Positions 49,160-57,203 of a stretch of DNA of 64,000 nucleotides are shown here, one piece after another. The notes beneath the pieces are model-generated. The model saw only the letters and a program-made list of their open reading frames with translations, was not told the origin of the DNA and searched no databases. The DNA is from an uncultured Mollicutes bacterium (GTDB lineage Bacteria; Bacillota_I; Bacilli_A; RFN20; CAG-826), in NCBI GenBank assembly GCA_900545015.1, contig UQXJ01000001.1:1-64000 (forward strand), given 5' to 3'. The translations under genes and the position numbers were made by a program. Each line of letters opens with the position of its first letter. Positions within the stretch are counted from its first letter, which is position 1.

Positions 49160-51814
49160 ATGGCAAAAAAAGTAATTACAGAAGCTGAACCAATACAAGA
49201 AAATATTAGTATTGAATCTCTTGATGGAGTCATGGGGGATAGATATGCGATTTATGCAAAATATGTCATTCAAGATCGTGCTATACCTGACGTTAGAGAC
49301 GGCTTAAAGCCAGTTCAAAGAAGAATAATTTATAGTATGTACCAAAATGGTAATACTTATAATAAACCAACAAAAAAATGTGCAAAGATTGTCGGTGATG
49401 TTATGGGTAGATTCCATCCTCACGGTGACTTATCAATTTACGAAGCTCTCGTTAGACTTTCACAGCCTTGGAAAATGTCTATGCCTTTAATAGGATTCCA
49501 AGGAAATAATGGTTCTATTGATAACGATCCTGCAGCTGCATATCGTTATACTGAAGCTCGTTTAAATCAATTTAGTGAAAATTTAATCAGTGATATCGAT
49601 AAAAATACAGTAGACATGACTTTAAACTTTGATGATACTGAATTTGAACCTGTAGTACTCCCTTGTCGTTTTCCAAATTTATTCGTAAATGGTAGTGATG
49701 GCATCGCAGTTGCAATTGCTACTCAAATACCACCTCATAATTTGCAAGAAATGTGTGATGCTGCAATTTATAGAATTCAAAATCCAAATTGTAGTCTTGA
49801 TGAATTATTAGAAATTGTTCAAGGACCTGATTTTCCTACTGGAGGAACAATTTATAAGACTAGTGGAATCAGAGATATCTATGAGACCGGAAGAGGAAAA
49901 GTCGAAATTGCTAGTAAATTAACAATCGACACTTCTAATAAAAACTTTAACGAAATTAAAATTACTGAAATTCCTTATGGAGTCGTTAAGCAAGCTCTTG
50001 TTTTTTCTATTGATAAAATTAAAAAGAATAGAGAAATTGATGGAATTAATGAAGTAAAAGACTTATCAAGTGGTGATAATATTGATATCGTTATCGAACT
50101 CAAAAAAGAAGTTGATCCTGAAATTGTTATTGCTTATTTAATGAATAAGACTCAATTAAAGGTAAGCTATTCAGCAAATATTGTTGCAATATGTAGTAAA
50201 CACCCAGAAACTTTATCATTAATTAGCTACCTTGATAAATATATTGAATATCAAGAAGAAGTCATTACAAGAAGAAGTAAGTTTGAATTAAAGAAAGCTG
50301 AAGATAGACTTCACATTGTTGAAGGACTTATAAAAGCTCAAAGCATTATTAATGAAATTATTGCTATAATTAGAAAAAGCAAGGATAAAGCAGAATCTAA
50401 AGTAAACTTAATGAAAGCTTATGATTTTACTGAACCTCAAACTGAAGCTATTGTCACAATGCGTTTATATAGACTTTCAAATACTGATGTTAAAATCTAT
50501 ATGGATGAAAAAGCAAGTCTTGAAACTCAAATTAAAGAGTTAAAGGAAATTTTATCCAGTAAAAACAAATTAAACAAAATAATCGTTCGTGATTTAAAAG
50601 AAATTGTTAAAACATATGGAATTCCTAGAAGAACTTTAATTGAAGAAAAGAAAGAAGAAATTCAAATTGATAAACGTGATTTAATTGCAAAAGAAGATAC
50701 TTATGTAGTAATTACTAAAGATGGCTACATAAAACGTAGCTCTTTAAGAAGTTTTAAATCTTCAAACGGCGATTTACCAGGAGTAAAAGAAAAAGATTCA
50801 ATTGTAATGCAACAAATTTGTAATACAGTTGATTTCGTACTTTGCTTTACAAGCAAAGGTAACTATATAATTCTTCCAGTTCATGAAATTCTTGAAAATA
50901 AATGGAAAGATGAAGGCAAACACATAAACTATCTTTGCAATCTTCCACTTGATGAATACATTGTTAAATGTATTGTGGTTAAGGATTTCGATGTAGGTAT
51001 TTCTATAGCTACAGTAAGCAAAAACGGTCAAGTTAAGAAAACAAAACTTAATGAATTTTTCTCAACAAGAACTAATAAGCCAATTCAATGTATGCGTTTA
51101 TTAAAGGATGATGAAGTCGTTGATGTTGCAGTTCTTAAAGGAAATAGCAATATGCTCATTTTAACTAAATCCGGAAAAGCAACATACTTTAATGAAAATG
51201 ATATTCAATGCACAGGTTTAAGAACAAGTGGTGTTAAATGTATTGCTACATTAAGCGATAGTACAATTGAATCTATGTTAGCTTATTCTTCAAGTGAAAG
51301 AACTAAGATTTTATTTATAACAAATAAAGGTATGTATAAAATTCTTGATTCTAACAACTTAACTTTACGTTCTAGATTAGAAAAATCAGATTATTTATTA
51401 AAATCATTTAAGAGTGATATTCATGAACTAATCTATACTACAAAAGTATTGAATAGTGCAAATGATGGACAATATTATCTTTTATTAAACGACGGAAAAG
51501 TAATTAACTATAAGCTTGATAATTTCCATTTAACACCATCAGACAAATATTGCAAAAAGAATATTGATGCTTTGCCTAACGGAAGTGAAATATTATCTGT
51601 ATACAATTTCGATGTAGAAGTAATTGACAAAAACACTAAAGTAGAAAAAGTTATAAAAGCACCAACAACTAGTTTCTTTGATAACGATGACAAAAAAACT
51701 ACTAAAGAAGTAAAAGTAATAACTATTGATTCTAAAAATGACGATAAAAAAACTGCTAGTAATGACACAAGCAGAATTGAGCAAATATCAATTTTTGATG
51801 ATATGGGTGATTAA
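49160..51814 (+). CDS. parC: DNA topoisomerase IV subunit A
   Basis: DNA cleavage subunit. Breakage-reunion domain: RAIPDVRDGLKPVQRRIIYSMY, GDVMGRFHPHGDLSIYEALVRLSQPW (quinolone-resistance region with S/D-type residues around 75-95), and the catalytic Tyr in AAAYRYTEARL; then PPHNLQEM and the long coiled coil (about 360-480). The C-terminal beta-pinwheel (500-820) has degenerate blades and lacks a GyrA box (QRRGGKG), supporting ParC. A Lys/Asp-rich tail ends with IFDDMGD. The 884 residues are slightly longer than in Bacillus (806). Overlaps the convergent small membrane gene by 4 nt. Confidence 0.95.
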   Translation: MAKKVITEAEPIQENISIESLDGVMGDRYAIYAKYVIQDRAIPDVRDGLKPVQRRIIYSMYQNGNTYNKPTKKCAKIVGDVMGRFHPHGDLSIYEALVRLSQPWKMSMPLIGFQGNNGSIDNDPAAAYRYTEARLNQFSENLISDIDKNTVDMTLNFDDTEFEPVVLPCRFPNLFVNGSDGIAVAIATQIPPHNLQEMCDAAIYRIQNPNCSLDELLEIVQGPDFPTGGTIYKTSGIRDIYETGRGKVEIASKLTIDTSNKNFNEIKITEIPYGVVKQALVFSIDKIKKNREIDGINEVKDLSSGDNIDIVIELKKEVDPEIVIAYLMNKTQLKVSYSANIVAICSKHPETLSLISYLDKYIEYQEEVITRRSKFELKKAEDRLHIVEGLIKAQSIINEIIAIIRKSKDKAESKVNLMKAYDFTEPQTEAIVTMRLYRLSNTDVKIYMDEKASLETQIKELKEILSSKNKLNKIIVRDLKEIVKTYGIPRRTLIEEKKEEIQIDKRDLIAKEDTYVVITKDGYIKRSSLRSFKSSNGDLPGVKEKDSIVMQQICNTVDFVLCFTSKGNYIILPVHEILENKWKDEGKHINYLCNLPLDEYIVKCIVVKDFDVGISIATVSKNGQVKKTKLNEFFSTRTNKPIQCMRLLKDDEVVDVAVLKGNSNMLILTKSGKATYFNENDIQCTGLRTSGVKCIATLSDSTIESMLAYSSSERTKILFITNKGMYKILDSNNLTLRSRLEKSDYLLKSFKSDIHELIYTTKVLNSANDGQYYLLLNDGKVINYKLDNFHLTPSDKYCKKNIDALPNGSEILSVYNFDVEVIDKNTKVEKVIKAPTTSFFDNDDKKTTKEVKVITIDSKNDDKKTASNDTSRIEQISIFDDMGD

Positions 51815-52035
51815 CGGAAAAAAGAAATAATCGTTATGATGAGTATGCAAACAATTGCTACACATGAATACCAAAATGCATGTGTCATTTCGATTGATTC
51901 TCGTTTATAAGTTAAAATAATGGCAGGTGTTAAAAATACAAAGCCAATAAATGACATAAAAAGTGATATTCCGCATCCAATTGTTGCAAGAATCATTGCT
52001 ATTGTTGTTGAGTTCTTATTATTAAAATTATCCAT
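51811..52035 (-). CDS. Small two-span membrane protein
   Basis: About 74 residues: an Asn-rich N terminus (MDNFNNKNSTT), two hydrophobic helices (IAMILATIGCGISLFMSFIG and WYSCVAIVCILIITIISFF) and a short charged loop between. No family recognised. The start at 52035 is chosen because TATAAT (52047-52042) stands 6 nt before it, the same leaderless layout seen at rarA and ybeY; an upstream in-frame ATG at 52062 would precede that box. Its stop overlaps the parC stop. Array 5 and yqeG lie on the other side. Confidence 0.65.
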   Translation of the reverse strand: MDNFNNKNSTTIAMILATIGCGISLFMSFIGFVFLTPAIILTYKRESIEMTHAFWYSCVAIVCILIITIISFFR

Positions 52036-52092
52036 ACGTAAATTATACGTATTACTCATCAAATTTTAAATAAAAACTATAAAAAATAAATT

Positions 52093-52134
52093 TTAGTAGA
52101 AAACTAGTAGATTTCTAGTATTAAATTAGTAGGT
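52093..52134 (+). repeat. 11-bp-period TAGTAG array 5 (4 units)
   Basis: TAGTA cores start at 52094, 52105, 52116 and 52127, exactly 11 bp apart: TTAGTAGAAAA, CTAGTAGATTT, CTAGTATTAAA, TTAGTAGGTAC. The array lies between divergent genes and ends 10 bp before the yqeG ATG. Confidence 0.92.
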
Positions 52135-52141
52135 ACATTTC

Positions 52142-52663
52142 ATGCTTAAAATATTCAAACCATACGTCTCAGCAAAAAACGTTTATGAAATTGATATAAA
52201 TTTCTTTATAAAGAACAATATAAAATATGTTATTTGTGACTTAGACAATACATTAGAAGCTTTCTACACTAAGCAGCCTTCCGAACAAGCTCATAAATTA
52301 TTTAATGACTTCAAGAAAGCTGGCATTAAGTTTTATATAGTATCAAACAACAAAATGAAGCGAGTAAAAGAATATGCTGATATGCTTGGATGTGAATATA
52401 TATCAGAAGCAAGAAAGCCACTAAAAAATAAAACAAAGAAGTTTATAAATTTAAACAAAATTATTACTGAACAATGTATAATAATAGGTGATCAAGTATT
52501 AACTGATATCGTTCTAGCAAATCGATTAAAAATTAAGAGCATATTATGTGAGAATTTGGTTGAAAAAGATCAATTATGTACAAAGATTAATAAATTTTTT
52601 GATAAGAACATCAGAAAGAAGTTAATCAAAAAGGGCGAATTGATTAATTGGAGGTCAGTGTAA
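52142..52663 (+). CDS. yqeG: YqeG-family HAD phosphatase
   Basis: HAD-superfamily hydrolase of the YqeG (PGP-like) family. Motif I DLDNTL with the nucleophile Asp, motif II in FYIVSNNKMKRV, the Lys of EARKPLKN (motif III) and GDQVLTDIVLANRL (motif IV) are conserved. 173 residues, normal. It opens the conserved run yqeG-yqeH-yhbY-yqeK (aroE and nadD of the Bacillus cluster are absent). No Shine-Dalgarno sequence before the ATG; the repeat array reaches to within 10 bp. The stop overlaps the yqeH start by one base. Confidence 0.92.
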   Translation: MLKIFKPYVSAKNVYEIDINFFIKNNIKYVICDLDNTLEAFYTKQPSEQAHKLFNDFKKAGIKFYIVSNNKMKRVKEYADMLGCEYISEARKPLKNKTKKFINLNKIITEQCIIIGDQVLTDIVLANRLKIKSILCENLVEKDQLCTKINKFFDKNIRKKLIKKGELINWRSV

Positions 52664-53805
52664 TGGCAAATTTAAACAAACTTCAAAGATGTTATCATTG
52701 CGGAGCTTTATTGCAAATAGAAGATAAAAATAAAGAAGGTTACATCAATCCTGAAATTATTCAACAATATCCAGAAGGATTATTACTATGTAATCACTGT
52801 TATTCTACTGAGAAATTTGCGAATGCACCGAGAGAAGCTTTTTTCGATAGTGAATATACAAAAATATTAGAGCAAATCAAAAAAGAAAATGCTTTAGTAG
52901 TTTATGTTATTGATTTATTTTCTTTCGAAGGTTCGTTCATCAACAAAATTATTCAACTTTTAAAAGATGTTAACGTATTAGTAGTAGCTAATAAGCGTGA
53001 TCTTCTTCCTAAAAAAGCATCAGATAGTGAATTAAAGGAATATGTCTCACATAGATTACGTTTAGCCCACTTTAATGTTGTCGATGTTGTGATTACTTCA
53101 ACAAATAATGGTGGATATAACATCGATAAAATGTATGAATCTTTTAAAAAATATGCAGTTAATAAAAATATTTACGTTGTTGGCGCAAGCGTAAGTGGCA
53201 AAAGTACTTTAATTAGTGAATTATTGAAAAAATATTCAAATCAAACCAACAAATTAATTGTTACACATACATTTGAAGGAACGAATTTAAGAGGTTTAAT
53301 GATTCCGATTATAGGAAATCATTATATTTACGAAACTCCAGGAACATCTATTGATAACTCATTGATTTCTAAAGTTGAAAGAAGTGTTATTAATAGCATT
53401 ATGCCTAAAAAAGAGGTTGCAGCACGTAAATTTGTATTAGGTAAGGACTCAATGGTTGTATTCGGATCAATTTGCGGAATTGAATTACTTTCAAATGAAA
53501 AAACTGTCATACAAGCATACGCTTCTGACAAAGTTGATGTTAAATTGCATAAAGGTAATTCTTATAAATTTATGCAAAATTTATTAAAGAAGAAAACAAT
53601 TAAGCCTTCTAGTGATAATTTTAACGATTTAAAAGATTATGATATCTATGAATTGGATATTAATGAAGAAGGAAAGAGAGACTTAGGAGTCTTAGGCTTA
53701 GGCTGGATTAACTTCGAAGGAAAGAAACAAAAATTTAGAATTTATATACCGAAAGGAGTATACGTGTATACAACACGTAGCAAAGTAAAATATGTTAACA
53801 AATAG
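52663..53805 (+). CDS. yqeH: Ribosome biogenesis GTPase YqeH
   Basis: Circularly permuted GTPase needed for 30S assembly. An N-terminal zinc finger (RCYHCG ... LCNHCYS) is followed by motifs in permuted order: G4 NKRDL, G5 TSTNN, G1 GASVSGKSTL, G3 ETPG (usually DTPG), then a C-terminal RNA-binding domain. The start at 52663 has GGAGG 8 nt upstream and overlaps the yqeG stop; about 380 residues, slightly longer than in Bacillus. Overlaps yhbY by 14 nt. Confidence 0.93.
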   Translation: MANLNKLQRCYHCGALLQIEDKNKEGYINPEIIQQYPEGLLLCNHCYSTEKFANAPREAFFDSEYTKILEQIKKENALVVYVIDLFSFEGSFINKIIQLLKDVNVLVVANKRDLLPKKASDSELKEYVSHRLRLAHFNVVDVVITSTNNGGYNIDKMYESFKKYAVNKNIYVVGASVSGKSTLISELLKKYSNQTNKLIVTHTFEGTNLRGLMIPIIGNHYIYETPGTSIDNSLISKVERSVINSIMPKKEVAARKFVLGKDSMVVFGSICGIELLSNEKTVIQAYASDKVDVKLHKGNSYKFMQNLLKKKTIKPSSDNFNDLKDYDIYELDINEEGKRDLGVLGLGWINFEGKKQKFRIYIPKGVYVYTTRSKVKYVNK

Positions 53806-54097
53806 TCAAAAAACATTGCTCAAAAAATTTGCTCATCAAAATGAGATTGTAAAAATAAACATTGGAAAAGAGACAGTTGATAATGCAACCATCCAAAACA
53901 TTAACAATTGTTTCAATACACACGAATTAGTAAAAATTGCTTTTTTAAAAAGTTGTTTGGATCAAAAGTCTAAGCAAGAAGTTATCTTAGATTTAATGAG
54001 CAAAATGAAAGATTGCGAATTAGTTCAATCTATTGGAAACACAATCATTCTTTATAAGCAAAATACTAAATTACAAGATCATATCGTTTTGAAATAA
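53792..54097 (+). CDS. yhbY: CRM-domain RNA-binding protein (YhbY)
   Basis: Small RNA-binding protein of ribosome assembly. The CRM fold is recognisable: LTNSQKTLLKKFAHQNEIVKINIGKETVDNATIQNINNCFNTHELVKIAF and LVQSIGNTIILYKQN. The usual GKGG-type turn reads GKET, a small deviation in the RNA-binding loop. 101 residues, normal. It overlaps the end of yqeH by 14 nt, and yqeK follows 2 nt after the stop. Confidence 0.88.
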   Translation: MLTNSQKTLLKKFAHQNEIVKINIGKETVDNATIQNINNCFNTHELVKIAFLKSCLDQKSKQEVILDLMSKMKDCELVQSIGNTIILYKQNTKLQDHIVLK

Positions 54098-54099
54098 AT

Positions 54100-54729
54100 A
54101 TGATTTTAGAAAAGTCACAAATAGAAAAATATTTTAATTTAAATAAATCAGGAGTATATGAACCTTCTGATTTATTTATTTTTAAATTAAAAAAGCACAT
54201 TTTTAGTGAAAAAAGATTTAATCATTCACTAAGCGTTGGAAAACTTTGCTACGATGTCGCTCTATCGAATAATTTAGATAATCCTTTAGATTATTATTTT
54301 TTAGGATTAGTGCACGATATAGCAAAGGAACTTCCAAAAAATGTTGCGTTCGACATGATGGATAAATATTTTAAGCCATTTATCAATTTTCCTTTTCCAA
54401 CATATCATGCATTTTTAGGTCAAATATTAGTTATTGAAGAGTTTTCGCTATGCAATAAAGATCTTCTAGACGCAATTAAATATCATTGCACAGGAAACTC
54501 TGGTTTAACATCATATGGGATGATTGTATATGCTTGCGATAAAATTGATCCTCTTCGTGATTATGATAGTTCAAATTTAATTTCAGCAATGAAAGAAGAT
54601 TATATAAAAGGCTTCAAAAAAGTGCTTAAAGAAAATATCCTATTTTTAAAACAAGAATCAAGTTTAAAAAATAATAATTTTTATCTTAATAAATATACAG
54701 AAGCTTGTATAAAAGAGTATTTAATGTAA
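54100..54729 (+). CDS. yqeK: YqeK-type HD-domain hydrolase (symmetrical Ap4A hydrolase)
   Basis: YqeK proteins split diadenosine tetraphosphate into two ADP. HD-domain metal ligands: H in KRFNHSLSVG, the HD of GLVHDIAKELP, H in YHAFLGQ, AIKYHCTG and the Asp of YACDKIDPLRDY. About 209 residues, slightly longer at the N terminus than usual. In Bacillus it lies behind nadD; here nadD is missing between yhbY and yqeK and rsfS does not follow. Repeat array 6 lies after the gene. Confidence 0.92.
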   Translation: MILEKSQIEKYFNLNKSGVYEPSDLFIFKLKKHIFSEKRFNHSLSVGKLCYDVALSNNLDNPLDYYFLGLVHDIAKELPKNVAFDMMDKYFKPFINFPFPTYHAFLGQILVIEEFSLCNKDLLDAIKYHCTGNSGLTSYGMIVYACDKIDPLRDYDSSNLISAMKEDYIKGFKKVLKENILFLKQESSLKNNNFYLNKYTEACIKEYLM

Positions 54730-54789
54730 TTTAAAGCACTTCGTATAATAATTATTATGTTAAATTAACTAAATACTATTCTGATTTAT

Positions 54790-54833
54790 CTACTAATAAT
54801 CTACTAAATTTATACTAATTTATTACTAAAATT
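54790..54833 (-). repeat. 11-bp-period TAGTAG array 6 (4 units)
   Basis: TACTA cores on the plus strand start at 54791, 54802, 54813 and 54824, exactly 11 bp apart. The array fills the gap between convergent yqeK and the MazF-like gene and runs into the latter's stop codon (54832-54834). Confidence 0.92.
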
Positions 54834-55389
54834 ATGCTTTTGCAATTTTTTTGTTTGAATAATCCTCTGCACAGCAATAATATGTGTTGTTTTCTCGTAG
54901 TGAATTTAAAATAGTTAATAATGCTTCTAGAATCATAAAATATTTAGATTTTTCAAGCATGCCAATACATTTTACATTCTTTAAATTCTTTTCTTTATTT
55001 AATTTAAATCTTGATTTAGATACATATCTTATGCCTTTTAAATAAGCAAATACTTTATTTTCAAATCCTAGGCAAGGAACGAAGCCAATATCCATTGAAA
55101 ACTTATTTGCTGCTTCTTTTTCAGTTAGTAACCTACAAACAAGTACTTTATTATCATACTTATAACTTGTTTCCATAATTACACAGTATCCATGTTCTTC
55201 TTCTTTTGAAAAAGGATTTACTCCTACTACATATTCATACACCTCGCCTCTTTCAAACGCTCTTGAATCCATATTAAACAATAGTTTTGAATCACGAGTA
55301 AATTCACTACTTCCCCATTCAAATTCTCTTTCTAGCTCTTCGTTTTTTACCGATTTAACGAAGTAAACGTTATTTTTATTTTCTTCCAT
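54832..55389 (-). CDS. MazF/PemK-fold protein without neighbouring antitoxin
   Basis: Counting from the ATG at 55404, residues 48-170 follow the MazF/PemK fold: ERGEVYEYVVG (RGxVY; R52), CVIMETS, KVLVCRLLTE (T94 at the place of the catalytic Thr), GFENKVFAYLKGIRYVSKSRF (like the L-x-x-I-R-x-I-x-K-x-R-L strand) and a final helix MLEKSKYFMILEALLTIL. MazF proteins are mRNA interferases. An N-terminal extension of about 45 residues and a basic tail are unusual, and no antitoxin gene adjoins. The start at 55389 (MEENKN) has the hairpin RBS directly before it; 55404 (MKGNF) lies inside the hairpin loop. Activity is not proven. Confidence 0.65.
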   Translation of the reverse strand: MEENKNNVYFVKSVKNEELEREFEWGSSEFTRDSKLLFNMDSRAFERGEVYEYVVGVNPFSKEEEHGYCVIMETSYKYDNKVLVCRLLTEKEAANKFSMDIGFVPCLGFENKVFAYLKGIRYVSKSRFKLNKEKNLKNVKCIGMLEKSKYFMILEALLTILNSLRENNTYYCCAEDYSNKKIAKA

Positions 55390-55427
55390 AAAATTCCCTT
55401 TCATATAAGTACGACGTAGAGAATTTT
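55390..55427 (-). promoter_or_regulatory. Conserved hairpin/RBS element, copy 3 (before the MazF-like gene)
   Basis: On the minus strand AAAATTCTCT (55427-55418), AC, the core GTCGTACTTATATGAAAGG (55415-55397, identical to copies 1 and 2) and AGGGAATTTT (55399-55390). Relative to copy 1 the 5' arm changes CC to TT and the 3' arm GG to AA, so pairing is kept by compensatory change. Confidence 0.8.
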
Positions 55428-55447
55428 ATTTTTTTAAAAAAATTAAT

Positions 55448-56221
55448 CTATTTTTTAAAAAACTTTTTAATAAGTGAAATTAGGACATCTATAAAAAGGA
55501 AAATTAATGCTGCTAAGATTGTTGTTGCAATTAAATAATCATATTTAGCATCAAGCCTATATACATAAATCAATCTTCCTATTCCCCATAAATTATCTGT
55601 AGACATTAAAATTTCACTAACAATAGATACTTTTACACCCAAAGATAGTGAATTTGCGAGTCCTAGAGCAACATATGGAGATGTTTGTGGAAGTAATACC
55701 TTAAATACACATTTTAACTTAAAGTAGCCTTCTAATCGTAAACTCATTTTAATAAATGGATCTACTTCTATTATTCCTTTTAGCATCGACTCATAAATAA
55801 TAGGGAAAACAACAATAAAAGTAATAATGAGCGAACCTACGTTAGGGCTCTTTAAGAAGAAAACTAAAATCAAAAATACAATACACGGAGTAGGAATAAG
55901 TTTTATGAAGCCTATGATTGGCTTTAAATAATGCCTTAATCCTTCAAATAAGCCTGATAGGAGGCCTAAAACAGTTCCAATTATAAAAGATATAATAATA
56001 GCAAAAATCGTTCTTAAAAGAGTCTCTCTAAAGGCTAGATAGACTTCTTTCATTGATAATAAATCAAAACACGCTAAAAAAATTCTTCCAAGCCCAGGTA
56101 CAATTTCTTGATTATTATAAATAATTGCAAAAAATTCCCAAATTAAAAGCAAAGATACAACACCTAGTATTTCAAAAATTTGTTTTTTAAATCTAAGAAA
56201 AGTATTCTTTGCTTTGCTCAT
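55448..56221 (-). CDS. ABC transporter permease (SsuC/TauC/ThiX type)
   Basis: A 257-residue membrane protein with about six helices. The cytoplasmic EAA loop is visible around SMLKGIIEVDPFIKMSLRLEGYFKLKCVFKVLLPQTSPYVALGL, with the conserved P-x-x-x-x-x-x-x-x-G region; GTVLGLLSGLF and FIKLIPTPCIVFLILVFF match permeases for sulfonates, thiamine precursors or similar compounds. It starts 4 nt after the substrate-binding lipoprotein gene. An ATPase subunit gene is missing on either side, so it must come from elsewhere or the system is incomplete. Substrate unknown. Confidence 0.85.
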   Translation of the reverse strand: MSKAKNTFLRFKKQIFEILGVVSLLLIWEFFAIIYNNQEIVPGLGRIFLACFDLLSMKEVYLAFRETLLRTIFAIIISFIIGTVLGLLSGLFEGLRHYLKPIIGFIKLIPTPCIVFLILVFFLKSPNVGSLIITFIVVFPIIYESMLKGIIEVDPFIKMSLRLEGYFKLKCVFKVLLPQTSPYVALGLANSLSLGVKVSIVSEILMSTDNLWGIGRLIYVYRLDAKYDYLIATTILAALIFLFIDVLISLIKKFFKK

Positions 56222-56225
56222 ATCA

Positions 56226-57200
56226 TTATTTTAATAAAGAATTAAATTTTTTTATATCTTCAGTATTAAAAGAAACACTATTTGGCACAACACCAAAACC
56301 ATTTTTCTTGCTATTTTCACCTTGAACTTTACTAAGCAATTCAAGAGTAAATCCAAAAGTGTTTGTAAAACTTTGGCTTGTGTATTTGCTAGAAAAGCAT
56401 TTTAATGTTGAATCAAAGTTATTAAATAAATTATCAATTGATGTTTTATAAGTATTCATGACACTTTTATACGATGAATTATTTTTTTCTTTAAAATCCT
56501 TATTAACAAAAAGGGCAGCTTGGCAAATATAATGTTTATCCCATTTACCATTGTATTTTGTATAAAACTTTTCTTGCAAATTAATAATTGTATAGTTTAA
56601 CTTTTTTTTAGCAAATGCATTAGTTAATTTAGATAGTGCAGGCTCTGCAACAACAGCCCAATCAATAATTTTTCCTGAAACTTTATAGTTATTATCTATA
56701 GTCGAAAGTACAGTAGCTAAATCTGCTATTGAATTTGCATTATAATCAAATTTAGCTTTAGTGTCATAAATACTTTTAAAAAGCATTCCTGGTGTTGATG
56801 CTTCCATAAAGCCATAAACAGTGTCATCTTTTTGAACTTCCTCATTGTTTTTATTAAAACCAACTAAATAAAAATTACCACCGGTTAGCATTTTCGCAAA
56901 TTCATATTTAGCATTTTCACCTTGATTATCAAGAATCTTTTGTGCTTTTGTAGAATCAAAAACTATAAAAGGATATTCACCTTTTGAAAATTCAGCAGGT
57001 ATTACAGTTGGATCTGACACTACATCAGCTAAATTGTTTTCGATAAAGCTATATGAAGGTAATGTAGGTGCTCCAGAAGGCAATAAAATTTTAACCTTTG
57101 CTTCTTCTTGTTTGCTTATTGTTTGACAAGATGTAGAAAAAACTGTCGAAAAAACAAACGCGCTTAAAAAAAGCTTTTTTACTAAAACTGACTTTATCAT
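56226..57200 (-). CDS. ABC transporter substrate-binding lipoprotein (NMT1/SsuA-like)
   Basis: N-terminal signal peptide with basic start (MIKSVLVKK), hydrophobic core and a lipobox-like FSTSC with Cys25 as lipidation site (Ser instead of the usual Gly/Ala before it is acceptable). The mature part has the periplasmic-binding-protein type II layout of the NMT1/SsuA group: KVKILLPSGAPTLPSYSFIE, a ...GFMEASTPGMLFKSIY segment and DWAVVAEPALSKL, where two lobes enclose the ligand. 324 residues. It lies between deoB and the permease with 3-4 nt gaps, so the three genes are cotranscribed. The ligand cannot be read from the sequence. Confidence 0.83.
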   Translation of the reverse strand: MIKSVLVKKLFLSAFVFSTVFSTSCQTISKQEEAKVKILLPSGAPTLPSYSFIENNLADVVSDPTVIPAEFSKGEYPFIVFDSTKAQKILDNQGENAKYEFAKMLTGGNFYLVGFNKNNEEVQKDDTVYGFMEASTPGMLFKSIYDTKAKFDYNANSIADLATVLSTIDNNYKVSGKIIDWAVVAEPALSKLTNAFAKKKLNYTIINLQEKFYTKYNGKWDKHYICQAALFVNKDFKEKNNSSYKSVMNTYKTSIDNLFNNFDSTLKCFSSKYTSQSFTNTFGFTLELLSKVQGENSKKNGFGVVPNSVSFNTEDIKKFNSLLK

Positions 57201-57203
57201 ATT

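Noticed and set aside
47214..51814. gyrB-gyrA instead of parE-parC
   Set aside because: Adjacent plsY, ParE-type LTPAQSK...ELFIVEGDSAGG sequence and absence of a GyrA box in the C-terminal domain favour topoisomerase IV.
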